Shown here: positions 35,889 to 48,709 of the stretch, in pieces
Layout of the letters: each line of letters begins with the position of its first letter
Numbering within the stretch: the first letter of the stretch is position 1
NCBI GenBank assembly: GCA_033782935.1
Contig: JAWQEG010000004.1
Coordinates: forward strand, 1,488,001 to 1,552,000
From: Petrolisthes cinctipes
Lineage: Eukaryota; Arthropoda; Malacostraca; Decapoda; Porcellanidae
Length of the DNA stretch: 64,000 nt
Direction: 5' to 3'
Position numbers and translations under genes: made by a program
Notes under the pieces: generated by a model
The model's database searches: none
Told to the model about the DNA's origin: nothing
Seen by the model: only the letters and a program-made list of their open reading frames with translations

Positions 35889-37713
35889 CGATTTTTAGCA
35901 TGTTTTTAGCCTATATTTTGAAAATATTCTAGCACTGAGTAGGCATGTACAGATTGCTTCTGGGATCCCAAAATATTGAATTTTCGGGTGTTTTGAGCCT
36001 GAATTTGAGATATAAACGGGTACAGAAGATACATGCACATATTGACTTTGGGCACCAAAAATATCGATTTTCAGCATGTTTTGGGCCTGAATTTTGAAAA
36101 TACTCTAACACGGAGTAGGCATGTACAGATCGCATCTGGGACCACAAAATATAGAATTTTCGGGTGTTTAGGGCCAGAATTTGAGATATAAACGGGTACA
36201 GAAGATGCATGCACATATCGACTTTTGGGCACCTAAGAGATCGATTTTCAGTATGTTTTTGGCCTTTTTTTTTAAAATACTCTAACACTGAGTAGGCATG
36301 TACAGATACCTTCTGGGACCTCTAAATATCGAATTTTCGGGTGTTTTGGGACTGAATTTGAGATATCGATTTTTTGGCACCTAAAATGTCGATTTTTAGC
36401 ATGTTTTTAGCCTATATTTTGAAAATATTCTAGCACTGTGTAGGCATGTACAGATTGCTTCTGGGACCCCAAAATATTGAATTTTCGGGTGTTTTGAGCC
36501 TGAATTTGAGATATAAACGGGTACAGAAGATACATGCACATATTGACTTTGGGCATCTAAAATATCGATTTTCAGTATGTTTTGAGCATGTATTTTGAAA
36601 ATACTCTAACACGGAGTAGGCATGTACAGTTCGCTTCTGGGACCCCTAAATATCAAATTTTCGGGTGTTTTGGGACTGAATTTGAGATATCGACTTTTTG
36701 GCACCTAAAAGATCGATTTTTAGCATGTTTTTAGCCTATATTTTGAAAATATTCTAGCACTGTGTAGGCATGTACAGATTGCTTCTGGGACCCCAAAATA
36801 TTGAATTTTCGGGTGTTTTGAGCCTGAATTTGAGATATAAACGGGTACAGAAGATACATGCACATATTGACTTTGGGCACCAAAAATATCGATTTTCAGC
36901 ATGTTTTGGGCCTGAATTTTGAAAATACTCTAACACGGAGTAGGCATGTACAGATCGCTTCTGGGACCCCAAAATATCGAATTTTCGGGGTTTAGGGCCA
37001 GAATTTGAGATATAAACGGGTACTGAAGATGCATGCACATATCGACTTTTGGGCACCTAAAAGATCGATTTTTAGTATGTTTTTGGCCTGTATTTTGAAA
37101 TACTCTAACACGGAGTAGGCATGTACAGATACCTTCTGGGACCTCTAAATATCGAATTTTCGGGTGTTTTGGGACTGAATTTGAGATATCGATTTTTTGG
37201 CACCTAAAATGTCGATTTTTAGCATGTTTTTAGCCTATATTTTGAAAATATTCTAGCACTGTGTAGGCATGTACAGATTGCTTCTGGGACCCCAAAATAT
37301 TGAATTTTCGGGTGTTTTGAGCCTGAATTTGAGATATAAACGGGTACAGAAGATACATGCACATATTGACTTTGGGCATCTAAAATATCGATTTTCAGCA
37401 TGTTTTGGGCCTGTATTTTGAAAATACTCTAACACTGAGTAGGCATGTACAGATTGCTATTGGGACCCCAAAATATTGAATTTTCGGGTGTTTTGAGCCT
37501 GAATTTGAGATATAAACGGGTACTGAAGATGCATGCACATATCGACTTTTGTGCACCTAAAAGATCGATTTTCAGTATGTTTTGAGAATGTATTTTGAAA
37601 ATACTCTAACACGGAGTAGGCATGTACAGATCGCTTCTGGGACCCCTAAATATCGAATTTTCGGGTGTTTTGGGACTGAATTTGATATATCGACTTTTTG
37701 GCACCTAAAAGAT
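35889..37713 (+). repeat. 1827-bp tandem repeat, copy 2 (matching to about 36.9 kb), then regular units
   Basis: Units at 35889 and 36390 match 34062 and 34563, including GATCGCATCTGGG, the T-run and the 324-bp a1-c1 dimer. From the unit at 36714 the similarity becomes ordinary. Single-base losses occur near 36989 (TTCGGGGTTTAGG) and 37099 (TATTTTGAAATACTC). Confidence 0.8.
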
Positions 37714-40700
37714 CGATTTTCAGTATGTTTTTAGCCTATGTTTTGAAAATATTCTGGCACTGAGTAGGCATGTACAGATTGCTTCTGGGACCCCAAAATA
37801 TTGAATTTTCGGGTGTTTTGAGCCTGAATTTGAGATATAAACGGGTACAGAAGATACATGCACATATTGACTTTGGGCACCAAAAATATCGATTTTCAGC
37901 ATGTTTTGGGCCTGAATTTTAAAAATACTCTAACACGGAGTAGGCATGTACAGATCGCTTCTGGGACCCCAAAATATCGAATTTTCGGGAGTTTAGGGCC
38001 AGAATTTGAGATATAAACGGGTACAGAAGATTCATGCACATATCGACTTTTGGGCATCTAAAATATCGATTTTCAGTATGTTTTGAGCATGTATTTTGAA
38101 AATACTCTAACACGGAGTAGGCATGTACAGATCGCTCCTGGGACCCCTAAATATCAAATTTTCGGGTGTTTTGGGACTGAGTTTGAGATATCGACTTTTT
38201 GGCACCTAAAAGATCGATTTTTAGCATGTTTTTAGCCTATATTTTGAAAATATTCTAGCACTGAGTAGGCATGTACAGATTGCTTCTGGGACCCCAAAAT
38301 ATTGAATTTTCGGGTGTTTTGAGCCTGAATTTGAGATATAAACGGTTACTGAAGATGCATGCACATATCGACTTTTGGGCACCTAAAAGATCGATTTTCA
38401 GTATGTTTTTGGCCTGTATTTTGAAAATACTCTAACACGGAGTAGGCATGTACAGATACCTTCTGGGACCTCTAAATATCGAGTTTTCGGGTGTTTTGGG
38501 ACTGAATTTGAGATATCGATTTTTTGGCACCTAAAATGTCGATTTTTAGCATGTTTTTAGCCTATATTTTGAAAATATTTTAGCACTGTGTATGCATGTA
38601 CAGATTGCTTCTGGGACCCCAAAATATTGAATTTTCGGGTGTTTTGAGCCTGAATTTGAGATATAAACGGGTACAGAAGATACATGCACATATTGACTTT
38701 GGGCATCTAAAATATCGATTTTCAGCATGTTTTGGGCCTGTATTTTGAAAATACTCTAACACTGAGTAGGCATGTACAGATTGCTTTTGGGACCCCAAAA
38801 TATTGAATTTTCGGGTGTTTTGAGCCTGAATTTGAGATATAAACGGGTACAGAAGATACATGCACATATTGACTTTGGGCATCTAAAATATCGATTTTCA
38901 GCATGTTTTGGGCCTGTATTTTGAAAATACTCTAACACTGAGTAGGCATGTACAGATTGCTTCTGGGACCCCAAAATATTGAATTTTCGGGTGTTTTGAG
39001 CCTGAATTTGAGATATAAACGGGTACTGAAGATGCATGCACATATCGACTTTTGGGCATCTAAAATATCGATTTTCAGTATGTTTTGAACATGTATTTTG
39101 AAAATACTCTAACACGGAGTAGGCATGTACAGATTGCTTCTGGGACCCCTAAATATCGAATTTTCGGGTGTTTTGATACTGAATTTGAGATATCGACTTT
39201 TTGGCACCTAAAAGATCGATTTTTAGCATGTTTTTAGCCTATATTTTGAAAATATTCTAGCACTGAGTAGGCATGTACAGATTGCTTCTGGGACCCCAAA
39301 ATATTGAATTTTCGGGTGTTTTGAGCCTGAATTTGAGATATAAACGGGTACAGAAGATACATGCACATATTGACTTTGGGCATCTAAAATATCGATTTTC
39401 AGTATGTTTTGAGCATGTATTTTGAAAATACTCTAACACGGAGTAGGCATGTACAGATCGCTTCTGAGACCCCTAAATATCGAATTTTCGGGTGTTTTGG
39501 GACTGAATTTGAGATATCGACTTTTTGGCACCTAAAAGATCGATTTTTAGCATGTTTTTAGCCTATATTTTGAAAATATTCTAGCACTGTACAGATTGCT
39601 TCTTGGACCCCAAAATATTGAATTTTCGGGTGTTTTGAGCCTGAATTTGAGATATAAACGGGTACAGAAGATACATGCACATATTGACTTTGGGCACCAA
39701 AAATATCGATTTTCAGCATGTTTTGGGCCTGAATTTTGAAAATACTCTAACACGGAGTAGGCATGTACAGATTGCTTCTGGGACCCCAAAATATCGAATT
39801 TTCGGGTGTTTAGGGCCAGAATTTGAGATATAAACGGGTACAGAAGATGCATGCACATATCGACTTTTGGGCACCTAAAAGATCGATTTTCAGTATGTTT
39901 TTGGCCTGTATTTTGAAAATACTCTAACACGGAGTAGGCATGTACAGATACCTTCTAGGACCTCTAAATATCGAATTTTCGGGTGTTTTGGGACTGAATT
40001 TGAGATATCGATTTTTTGGCACCTAAAATGTCGATTTTTAGCATGTTTTTAGCCTATATTTTGAAAATATTCTAGCACTGAGTAGGCAAGTACAGATTGC
40101 TTCTGGGACCACAAAATATTGAATTTTCGGGTGTTTTGAGCCTGAATTTGAGATATAAACGGGTACAGAAGATACATGCACATATTGACTTTGGGCACCA
40201 AAAATATCGATTTTCAGCATGTTTTGGGCCTGAATTTTGAAAATACTCTAACACGGAGTAGGCATGTACAGATCGCTTCTGGGAACCCAAAATATTGAAT
40301 TTTCGGGTGTTTTGAGCCTGAATTTGAGATATAAACGGGTACAGAAGATACATGCACATATTGACTTCGGGCACCAAAAATATCAATTTTCAGCATGTTT
40401 TGGGCCTGAATTTTGAAAATACTCTAACAAGAAGTAGGCATGTACAGATCGCTTCTGGGACCCCAAAATATCGAATTTTCGGGTGTTTAGGGCCAGAATT
40501 TGAGATATAAACGGGTACAGAAGATGCATGCACATATCGACTTTTGGTCACCTAAGAGATCGATTTTCAGTATGTTTTTGGCCTGTATTTTGAAAATACT
40601 CTAACACGGAGTAGGCATGTACAGATACCTTCTGGGACCTCTAAATATCGAATTTTCGGGTGTTTTGGAACTGAATTTGAGATATCGATTTTTTGGCACC

Positions 40701-41149
40701 TAAAATGTCGATTTTTAGCATGTTTTTAGCCTATATTTTGAAAATATTCTAGCACTGTGTAGGCATGTACAGATTGCTTCTGGGACCCCAAAATATTGAA
40801 TTTTCGGGTGTTTTGAGCCTGAATTTGAGATATAAACGGGTACAGAAGATACATGCACATATTGACTTTGGGCATCTAAAATATCGATTTTCAGTATGTT
40901 TTGAGCATGTATTTTGAAAATACTCTAACACGGAGTAGGCATGTACAGATCGCTTCTGGGACCCCTAAATATCGAATTTTCGGGTGTTTTGGGACTGAAT
41001 TTGAGATATCGACTTTTTGGCACCTAAAAGATCGATTTTTAGCATGTTTTTAGCCTATATTTTGAAAATATTCTAGCACTGTGTAGGCATGTACAGATTG
41101 CTTCTGGGACCCCAAAATATTGATTTTTCGGGTGTTTTGAGCCTGAATT
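37714..41149 (+). repeat. Array with 324/325-bp dimers and 677-bp tetramers
   Basis: Units start at 37714, 38215 (325-bp dimer), 38540 (677-bp tetramer), 39217 (324-bp a-c dimer), 39541 (491 bp), 40032 (677-bp tetramer), 40709 (324-bp dimer) and 41033. AACAAGAAGTAGGC near 40427 is a private variant that reappears near 41753 and 43256. Confidence 0.8.
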
Positions 41150-42640
41150 TGAGATATAAACGGGTACAGAAGATACATGCACATATTGACCTTGTGCATC
41201 TAAAATATCGTTTTTCAGCTTGTTTTGGGCCTGTATTTTGAAAATACTCTAACACTGAGTAGGCATGTACAGATTGCTTCTGGGACCCCAAAATATTGAA
41301 TTTTCGGGTGTTTTGAGCCTGAATTTGAGATATAAACGGGTACAGAAGATGCATGCACATATCGACTTTTGTGCACCTAAAAGATCGATTTTCAGTATGT
41401 TTTGAGCATGTATTTTGAAAATACTCTTACACGGAGTAGGCATGTACAGATCGCTTCTGGGACCCCTAAATATCGAATTTTCGGGTGTTTTGGGACTGAA
41501 TTTGAGATATCGACTTTTTGGCACCTAAAAGATCGATTTTTAGCATGTTTTTAGCCTATATTTTGAAAATATTCTAGCACTGAGTAGGCATGTACAGATT
41601 GCTTCTGGGACCCCAAAATATTGAATTTTTGGGTGTTTTGAGCCTGAATTTGAGATATAAACGGGTACAGAAGATACATGCACATATTGACTTTGGGCAC
41701 CAAAAATATCGATTTTCAGCATGTTTTGGGCCTGAATTTTGAAAATACTCTAACAAGAAGTAGGCATGTACAGATCGCTTCTGGGACCACAAAATATCGA
41801 ATTTTCGGGTGTTTAGGGCCAGAATTTGAGATATAAACGGGTACAGAAGATGCATGCACATATCGACTTTTGGGCACCTAAGAGATCGATTTTCAGTATG
41901 TTTTTGGCCTGTATTTTGAAAATACTCTAACACGGAGTAGGCATGTACAGATACCTTCTGGGACCTCTAAATATCGAATTTTCGGGTGTTTTGGAACTGA
42001 ATTTGAGATATCGATTTTTTGGCACCTAAAATGTCGATTTTTAGCATGTTTTTAGCCTATATTTTGAAAATATTCTAGCACTGTGTAGGCATGTACAGAT
42101 TGCTTCTGGGACCCCAAAATATTGAATTTTCGGGTGTTTTGAGCCTAAATTTGAGATATAAACGGGTACAGAAGATACATGCACATATTGACTTTGGGCA
42201 CCAAAAATATCGATTTTCAGCATGTTTTGGGCCTGAATTTTGAAAATACTCTAACACGGAGTAGGCATGTACAGATCGCTTCTGGGACCCCAAAATATCG
42301 AATTTTCGGGTGTTTAGGGCCAGAATTTGAGATATAAACGGGTACAGAAGATGCATGCACATATCGACTTTTGGGCACCTAAAAGATCGATTTTCAGTAT
42401 GTTTTTGGCCTGTATTTTGAAAATACTCTAACACGGAGTAAGCATGTACAGATACCTTCTGGGACCTCTAAATATCGAATTTTCGGGTGTTTTGGGACTG
42501 AATTTGAGATATCGATTTTTTGGCACCTAAAATGTCGATTTTTAGCATGTTTTTAGCCTATATTTTGAAAATATTCTAGCACTGTGTAGGCATGTACAGA
42601 TTGCTTCTGGGACCCCAAAATATTGAATTTTCGAGTGTTT
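41150..42640 (+). repeat. 1503-bp tandem duplication (second family), copy 1
   Basis: Shares with copy 2, at a 1503-bp offset, TTTGTGCATCTAAAATATCG with TTTTTCAGCTTG, ACTCTTACACGG, AACAAGAAGTAGG, GTTTTGGAACTG, GAGCCTAAATTTG and GGAGTAAGCATG. Three trimers long. Confidence 0.88.
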
Positions 42641-44140
42641 TGAGCCTGAATTTGAGATATAAACGGGTACAGAAGATACATGCACATATTGACTTTGTGC
42701 ATCTAAAATATCGTTTTTCAGCTTGTTTTGGGCCTGTATTTTGAAAATACTCTAACACTGAGTAGGCATGTACAGATTGCTTCTGGGACCCCAAAATATT
42801 GAATTTTCGGGTGTTTTGAGCCTGAATTTGAGATATAAACGGGTACAGAAGATGCATGCACATATCGACTTTTGTGCACCTAAAAGATCGATTTTCAGTA
42901 TGTTTTGAGCATGTATTTTGAAAATACTCTTACACGGAGTAGGCATGTACAGATCGCTTCTGGGACCCCTAAATATCGAATTTTCGGGTGTTTTGGGACT
43001 GAATTTGAGATATCGACTTTTTGGCACCTAAAAGATCGATTTTTAGCATGTTTTTAGCCTATATTTTGAAAATATTCTAGCACTGAGTAGGCATGTACAG
43101 ATTGCTTCTGGGACCCCAAAATATTGAATTTTCGGGTGTTTTGAGCCTGAATTTGAGATATAAACGGGTACAGAAGATACATGCACATATTGACTTTGGG
43201 CACCAAAAATATCGATTTTCAGCATGTTTTGGGCCTGAATTTTGAAAATACTCTAACAAGAAGTAGGCATGTACAGATCGCTTCTGGGACCACAAAATAT
43301 CGAATTTTCGGGTGTTTAGGGCCAGAATTTGAGATATAAACGGGTACAGAAGATGCATGCACATATCGACTTTTGGGCACCTAAGAGATCGATTTTCAGT
43401 ATGTTTTTGGCCTGTATTTTGAAAATACTCTAACACGGAGTAGGCATGTACAGATACCTTCTGGGACCTCTAAATATCGAATTTTCGGGTGTTTTGGAAC
43501 TGAATTTGAGATATCGATTTTTTGGCACCTAAAATGTCGATTTTTAGCATGTTTTTAGCCTATATTTTGAAAATATTCTAGCACTGTGTAGGCATGTACA
43601 GATTGCTTCTGGGACCCCAAAATATTGAATTTTCGGGTGTTTTGAGCCTAAATTTGAGATATAAACGGGTACAGAAGATACATGCACATATTGACTTTGG
43701 GCACCAAAAATATCGATTTTCAGCATGTTTTGGGCCTGAATTTTGAAAATACTCTAACACGGAGTAGGCATGTACAGATCGCTTCTGGGACCCCAAAATA
43801 TCGAATTTTCGGGTGTTTAGGGCCAGAATTTGAGATATAAACGGGTACAGAAGATGCATGCACATATCGACTTTTGGGCACCTAAAAGATCGATTTTCAG
43901 TATGTTTTTGGCCTGTATTTTGAAAATACTCTAACACGGAGTAAGCATGTACAGATACCTTCTGGGACCTCTAAATATCGAATTTTCGGGTGTTTTGGGA
44001 CTGAATTTGAGATATCGATTTTTTGGCACCTAAAATGTCGATTTTTAGCATGTTTTTAGCCTATATTTTGAAAATATTCTAGCACTGTGTAGGCATGTAC
44101 AGATTGCTTCTGGGACCCCAAAATATTGAATTTTCGAGTG
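42641..44140 (+). repeat. 1503-bp tandem duplication (second family), copy 2
   Basis: Same private variants as copy 1. The variant TTTTCGAGTGTTTTG at the copy 1/copy 2 join (near 42630) recurs near 44133 at the far end of this copy, as expected of a tandem duplication. A partial relative with CGTTTTTCAGCTTG follows near 44538. Confidence 0.88.
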
Positions 44141-45364
44141 TTTTGAGCCTGAATTTGAGATATAAACGGGTACAGAAGATACATGCACATATTGACTTTG
44201 GGCATCTAAAATATCGATTTTCAGTATGTTTTGAGCATGTATTTTGAAAATACTCTAACACGGAGTAGGCATGTACAGATCGCTTCTGGGACCCCTAAAT
44301 ATCGAATTTTCGGGTGTTTTGGGACTGAATTTGAGATATCGACTTTTTGGCACCTAAAAGATCGATTTTTAGCATGTTTTTAGCCTATATTTTGAAAATA
44401 TTCTAGCACTGTGTAGGCATGTACAGATTGCTTCTGGGACCCCAAAATATTGATTTTTCGGGTGTTTTGAGCCTGAATTTGAGATATAAACGGGTACAGA
44501 AGATACATGCACATATTGACTTTGGGCATCTAAAATATCGTTTTTCAGCTTGTTTTGGGCCTGTATTTTGAAAATACTCTAACACTGAGTAGGCATGCAC
44601 AGATTGCTTCTGGGACCCCAAAATATTGAATTTTCGGGTGTTTTGAGCCTGAATTTGAGATATAAACGGGTACAGAAGATGCATGCACATATCGACTTTT
44701 GGGCACCTAAAAGATCGATTTTCAGTATGTTTTGAGCATGTATTTTGAAAATACTCTAACACGGAGTAGGCATGTACAGATCGCTTCTGGGACCCCTAAA
44801 TATCGAATTTTCGGGTGTTTTGGGACTGAATTTGAGATATCGACTTTTTGGCACCTAAAAGATCGATTTTTAGCATGTTTTTAGCCTATATTTTGAAAAT
44901 ATTCTAGTACTGAGTAGGCATGTACAGATTGCTTCTGGGACCCCAAAATATTGAATTTTCGGGTGTTTTGAGCCTGAATTTGAGATATAAACGGGTTCAG
45001 AAGATACATGCACATATTGACTTTGGGCACCAAAAATATCGATTTTCAGCATGTTTTGGGCCTGAATTTTGAAAATACTCTAACACGGAGTAGGCATGTA
45101 CAGATCGCTTCTGGGACCCCAAAATATCGAATTTTCGGGTGTTTAGGGCCAGAATTTGAGATATAAAAGGGTACTGAAGATGCATGCACATATCGACTTT
45201 TGGGCACCTAAAAGATCGATTTTCAGTATGTTTTTGGCCTGTATTTTGAAAATACTCTAACACGGAGTAGGCATGTACAGATACCTTCTGGGACCTCTAA
45301 ATATCGAATTTTCGGGTGTTTTGGGACTGAATTTGAGATATCGATTTTTTAGCACCTAAAATGT
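44141..45364 (+). repeat. Array, 324-bp dimer tail and two trimers
   Basis: The remainder of the 324-bp a1-c1 dimer 44039-44362, then units at 44363 and 44864. The 44363 unit has AGGCATGCACAG and GGGCACCTAAAAG in an otherwise b1-like monomer, a class hybrid. Near 45171 the variant is ATAAAAGGGTAC. Confidence 0.78.
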
Positions 45365-46532
45365 CGATTTTTAGCATGTTTTTAGCCTATATTTTGAAAA
45401 TATTCTAGCACTGTGTAGGCATGTACAGATTGCTTCTGGGACCCCAAAATAATGAATTTTCGGGTGTTTTGAGCCTGAATTTGAGATATAAACGGGTACA
45501 GAAGATACATGCACATATTGACTTTGGGCATCTAAAATATCGATTTTCAGCATGTTTTGGGCCTGTATTTTGAAAATACTCTAACACTGAGTAGGCATGT
45601 ACAGATTGCTTCTGGGACCCCAAAATATTGAATTTTCGGGTGTTTTGAGCCTGAATTTGAGATATAAACGGGCACAGAAGATACATGCACATATTGACTT
45701 TGGGCATCTAAAATATCGATTTTCAGCATGTTTTGGGCCTGTATTTTGAAAATACTCTAACACTGAGTAGGCATGTACAGATTGCTTCTGGGACCCCAAA
45801 ATATTGAATTTTCGGGTGTTTTGATCCTGAATTTGAAATATAAACGGGTACTGAAGATGCATGCACATATCGACTTTTGTGCACCTAAAAGATCGATTTT
45901 CAGTATGTTTTGAGCATGTATTTTGAAAACACTCTAACTCGGAGTAGGCATGTACAGATCGCTTCTGGGACCCCTAAATATCGAATTTTCGGGTGTTTTG
46001 GGACTGAATTTGAGATATCGACATTTTGGCACCTAAAAGATCGATTTTTAGCATGTTTTTAGCCTATATTTTGATAATATTCTAGCACTGTACAGATTGC
46101 TTCTGGGACCCCAAAATATTGAATTTTCGGGTGTTTTGAGCCTGAATTTGAGATATAAACGGGTACAGAAGATACATGCACATATTGACTTTGGGCACCA
46201 AAAATATCGATTTTCAGCATGTTTTGGGCCTGAATTTTAAAAATACTCTAACACGGAGTATGCATGTACAGATCGCTTCTGGGACCCCAAAATATCGAAT
46301 TTTCGGGTGTTTAGGGCCAGAATTTGAGATATAAACGGGTACAGAAGATGCATGCACATATCGACTTTTGGGCACCTAAAAGATCGATTTTCAGTATGTT
46401 TTTGGCCTGTATTTTGAAAATACTCTAACACGGAGTAGGCATGTACAGATACCTTCTAGGACCTCTAAATATCGAATTTTCGGGTGTTTTGGGACTGAAT
46501 TTGAGATATCGATTTTTTGGCACCTAAAATGT
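45365..46532 (+). repeat. 1168-bp tandem duplication, copy 1 (677 + 491)
   Basis: A 677-bp tetramer (45365-46041) followed by a 491-bp trimer with the 10-bp deletion. Shared with copy 2: TTTTGATCCTGAATTTGAAATATAAAC near 45822, followed by the unit with CACTGTACAG. Confidence 0.85.
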
Positions 46533-47699
46533 CGATTTTTAGCATGTTTTTAGCCTATATTTTGAAAATATTCTAGCACTGTGTAGGCATGTACAGATTG
46601 CTTCTGGGACCCCAAAATATTGAATTTTCGGGTGTTTTGAGCCTGAATTTGAGATATAAACGGGTACAGAAGATACATGCACATATTGACTTTGGGCATC
46701 TAAAATATCGATTTTCAGCATGTTTTGGGCCTGTATTTTGAAAATACTCTAACACTAAGTAGGCATGTACAGATTGCTTCTGGGACCCCAAAATATTGAA
46801 TTTTCGGGTGTTTTGAGCCTGAATTTGAGATATAAACGGGTACAGAAGATACATGCACATATTGACTTTGGGCATCTAAAATATCGATTTTCAGCATGTT
46901 TTGGGCCTGTAATTTGAAAATACTCTAACACTGAGTAGGCATGTACAGATTGCTTCTGGGACCCCAAAATATTGAATTTTCGGGTGTTTTGATCCTGAAT
47001 TTGAAATATAAACGGGTACTGAAGATGCATGCACATATCGACTTTTGTGCACCTAAAAGATCGATTTTCAGTATGTTTTTAGCCTATATTTTGAAAATAC
47101 TCTAACACGGAGTAGGCATGTACAGATCGCTTCTGGGATCCCTAAATATCGAATTTTCGAGTGTTTTGGGACTGAATTTGAGATATCGACTTTTTGGCAC
47201 CTAAAAGATCGATTTTTAGCATTTTTTAGCCTATATTTTGAAAATATTCTAGCACTGTACAGATTGCTTCTGGGACCCCAAAATATTGAATTTTCGGGTG
47301 TTTTGAGCCTGAATTTGAGATATAAACGGGTACAGAAGATACATGCACATATTGACTTTGGGCACCAAAAATATCGATTTTCAGCATGTTTTGGGCCTGA
47401 ATTTTGAAAATACTCTAACACGGAGTAGGCATGTACAGATCGCTTCTGGGACCCCAAAATATCGAATTTTCGGGTGTTTAGGGCCAGAATTTGAGATATA
47501 AACGGGTACAGAAGATGCATGCACATATCGACTTTTGGGCACCTAAAAGATCGATTTTCAGTATGTTTTTGGCCTGTATTTTGAAAATACTCTAACACGG
47601 AGTAGGCATGTACAGATACCTTCTAGGACCTCTAAATATCGAATTTTCGGGTGTTTTGGGACTGAATTTGAGATATCGATTTTTTGGCACTTAAATTTC
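46533..47699 (+). repeat. 1168-bp tandem duplication, copy 2
   Basis: A 677-bp tetramer (46533-47209) and a 490-bp trimer, with the same GATCCTGAATTTGAAATAT variant near 46991 and the same 10-bp deletion near 47259. The short monomer near 47071 has TATGTTTTTAGCCTATATTTTG, an a-type patch in a c monomer. Confidence 0.85.
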
Positions 47700-48709
47700 G
47701 ATTTTTAGCATGTTTTTAGCCTATATTTTGAAAATATTCTAGCACTGTGTAGGCATGTACAGATTGCTTCTGGGACCCCAAAATATTGAATTTTCGGGTG
47801 TTTTGAGCCTGAATTTGAGATATAAACGGGTACAGAAGATACATGCACATATTGACTTTGGGCATCTAAAATATCGATTTTCAGCATGTTTTGGGCCTGT
47901 ATTTTGAAAATACTCTAACACTGAGTAGGCATGTACAGATCGCTTCTGGGACCCCTAAATATCGAATTTTCGGGTGTTTTGGGACTGAATTTGAGATATC
48001 GACTTTTTGGCACCTAAAAGATCGATTTTTAGCATGTTTTTAGCCTATATTTTGAAAATATTCTAGCACTGAGTAGGCATGTACAGATTGCTTCTGGGAC
48101 CCCAAAATATTGAATTTTCGGGTGTTTTGAGCCTGAATTTGAGATATAAACGGGTACAGAAGATACATGCACATATTGACTTTGGGCACCAAAAATATCG
48201 ATTTTCAGCATGTTTTGGGCCTGAATTTTGAAAATACTCTAACACGGAGTAGGCATGTACAGATCGCTTCTGGGACCCCAAAATATCGAATTTTCGGGTG
48301 TTTAGGGCCAGAATTTGAGATATAAACGGGTACAGAAGATGCATGCACATATCGACTTTTGGGCACCTAAAAGATCGATTTTCAGTATGTTTTTGGCCTG
48401 TTTTTTTAAAAATACTCTAACACGGAGTAGGCATGTACAGATACCTTCTAGGACCTCTAAATATCGAATTTTCGGGTGTTTTGGGACTGAATTTGAGATA
48501 TCGATTTTTTGGCACCTAAAATGTCGATTTTTAGCATGTTTTTAGCCTATATTTTGAAAATATTCTAGCACTGTGTAGGCATGTACAGATTGCTTCTGGG
48601 ACCCCAAAATATTGAATTTTCGGGTGTTTTGAGCCTGAATTTGAGAGATAATCGGGTACAGAAGATACATGCACATATTGACTTTGGGCACCAAAAATAT
48701 CGATTTTCA
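47700..48709 (+). repeat. Array between duplications
   Basis: Contains a 324-bp dimer starting near 47699 (long monomer 47699-47874, then a b1/c1 hybrid of 148 bp), a trimer from 48023 with a CTGTTTTTTTAAAAATAC variant near 48400, and the start of the unit at 48525 with GAGAGATAATCGGG. Confidence 0.78.

Noticed and set aside
34438..36273. T9-T10 runs as transcription terminators
   Set aside because: No associated transcript or small RNA gene can be identified; the runs lie at the dyad site of the monomer and grade from it.
47068..47598. Longest open frame (176 codons, minus strand)
   Set aside because: It exists only because the 10-bp deletion joins two frames that are normally separated; its content is the same satellite peptide repeats.
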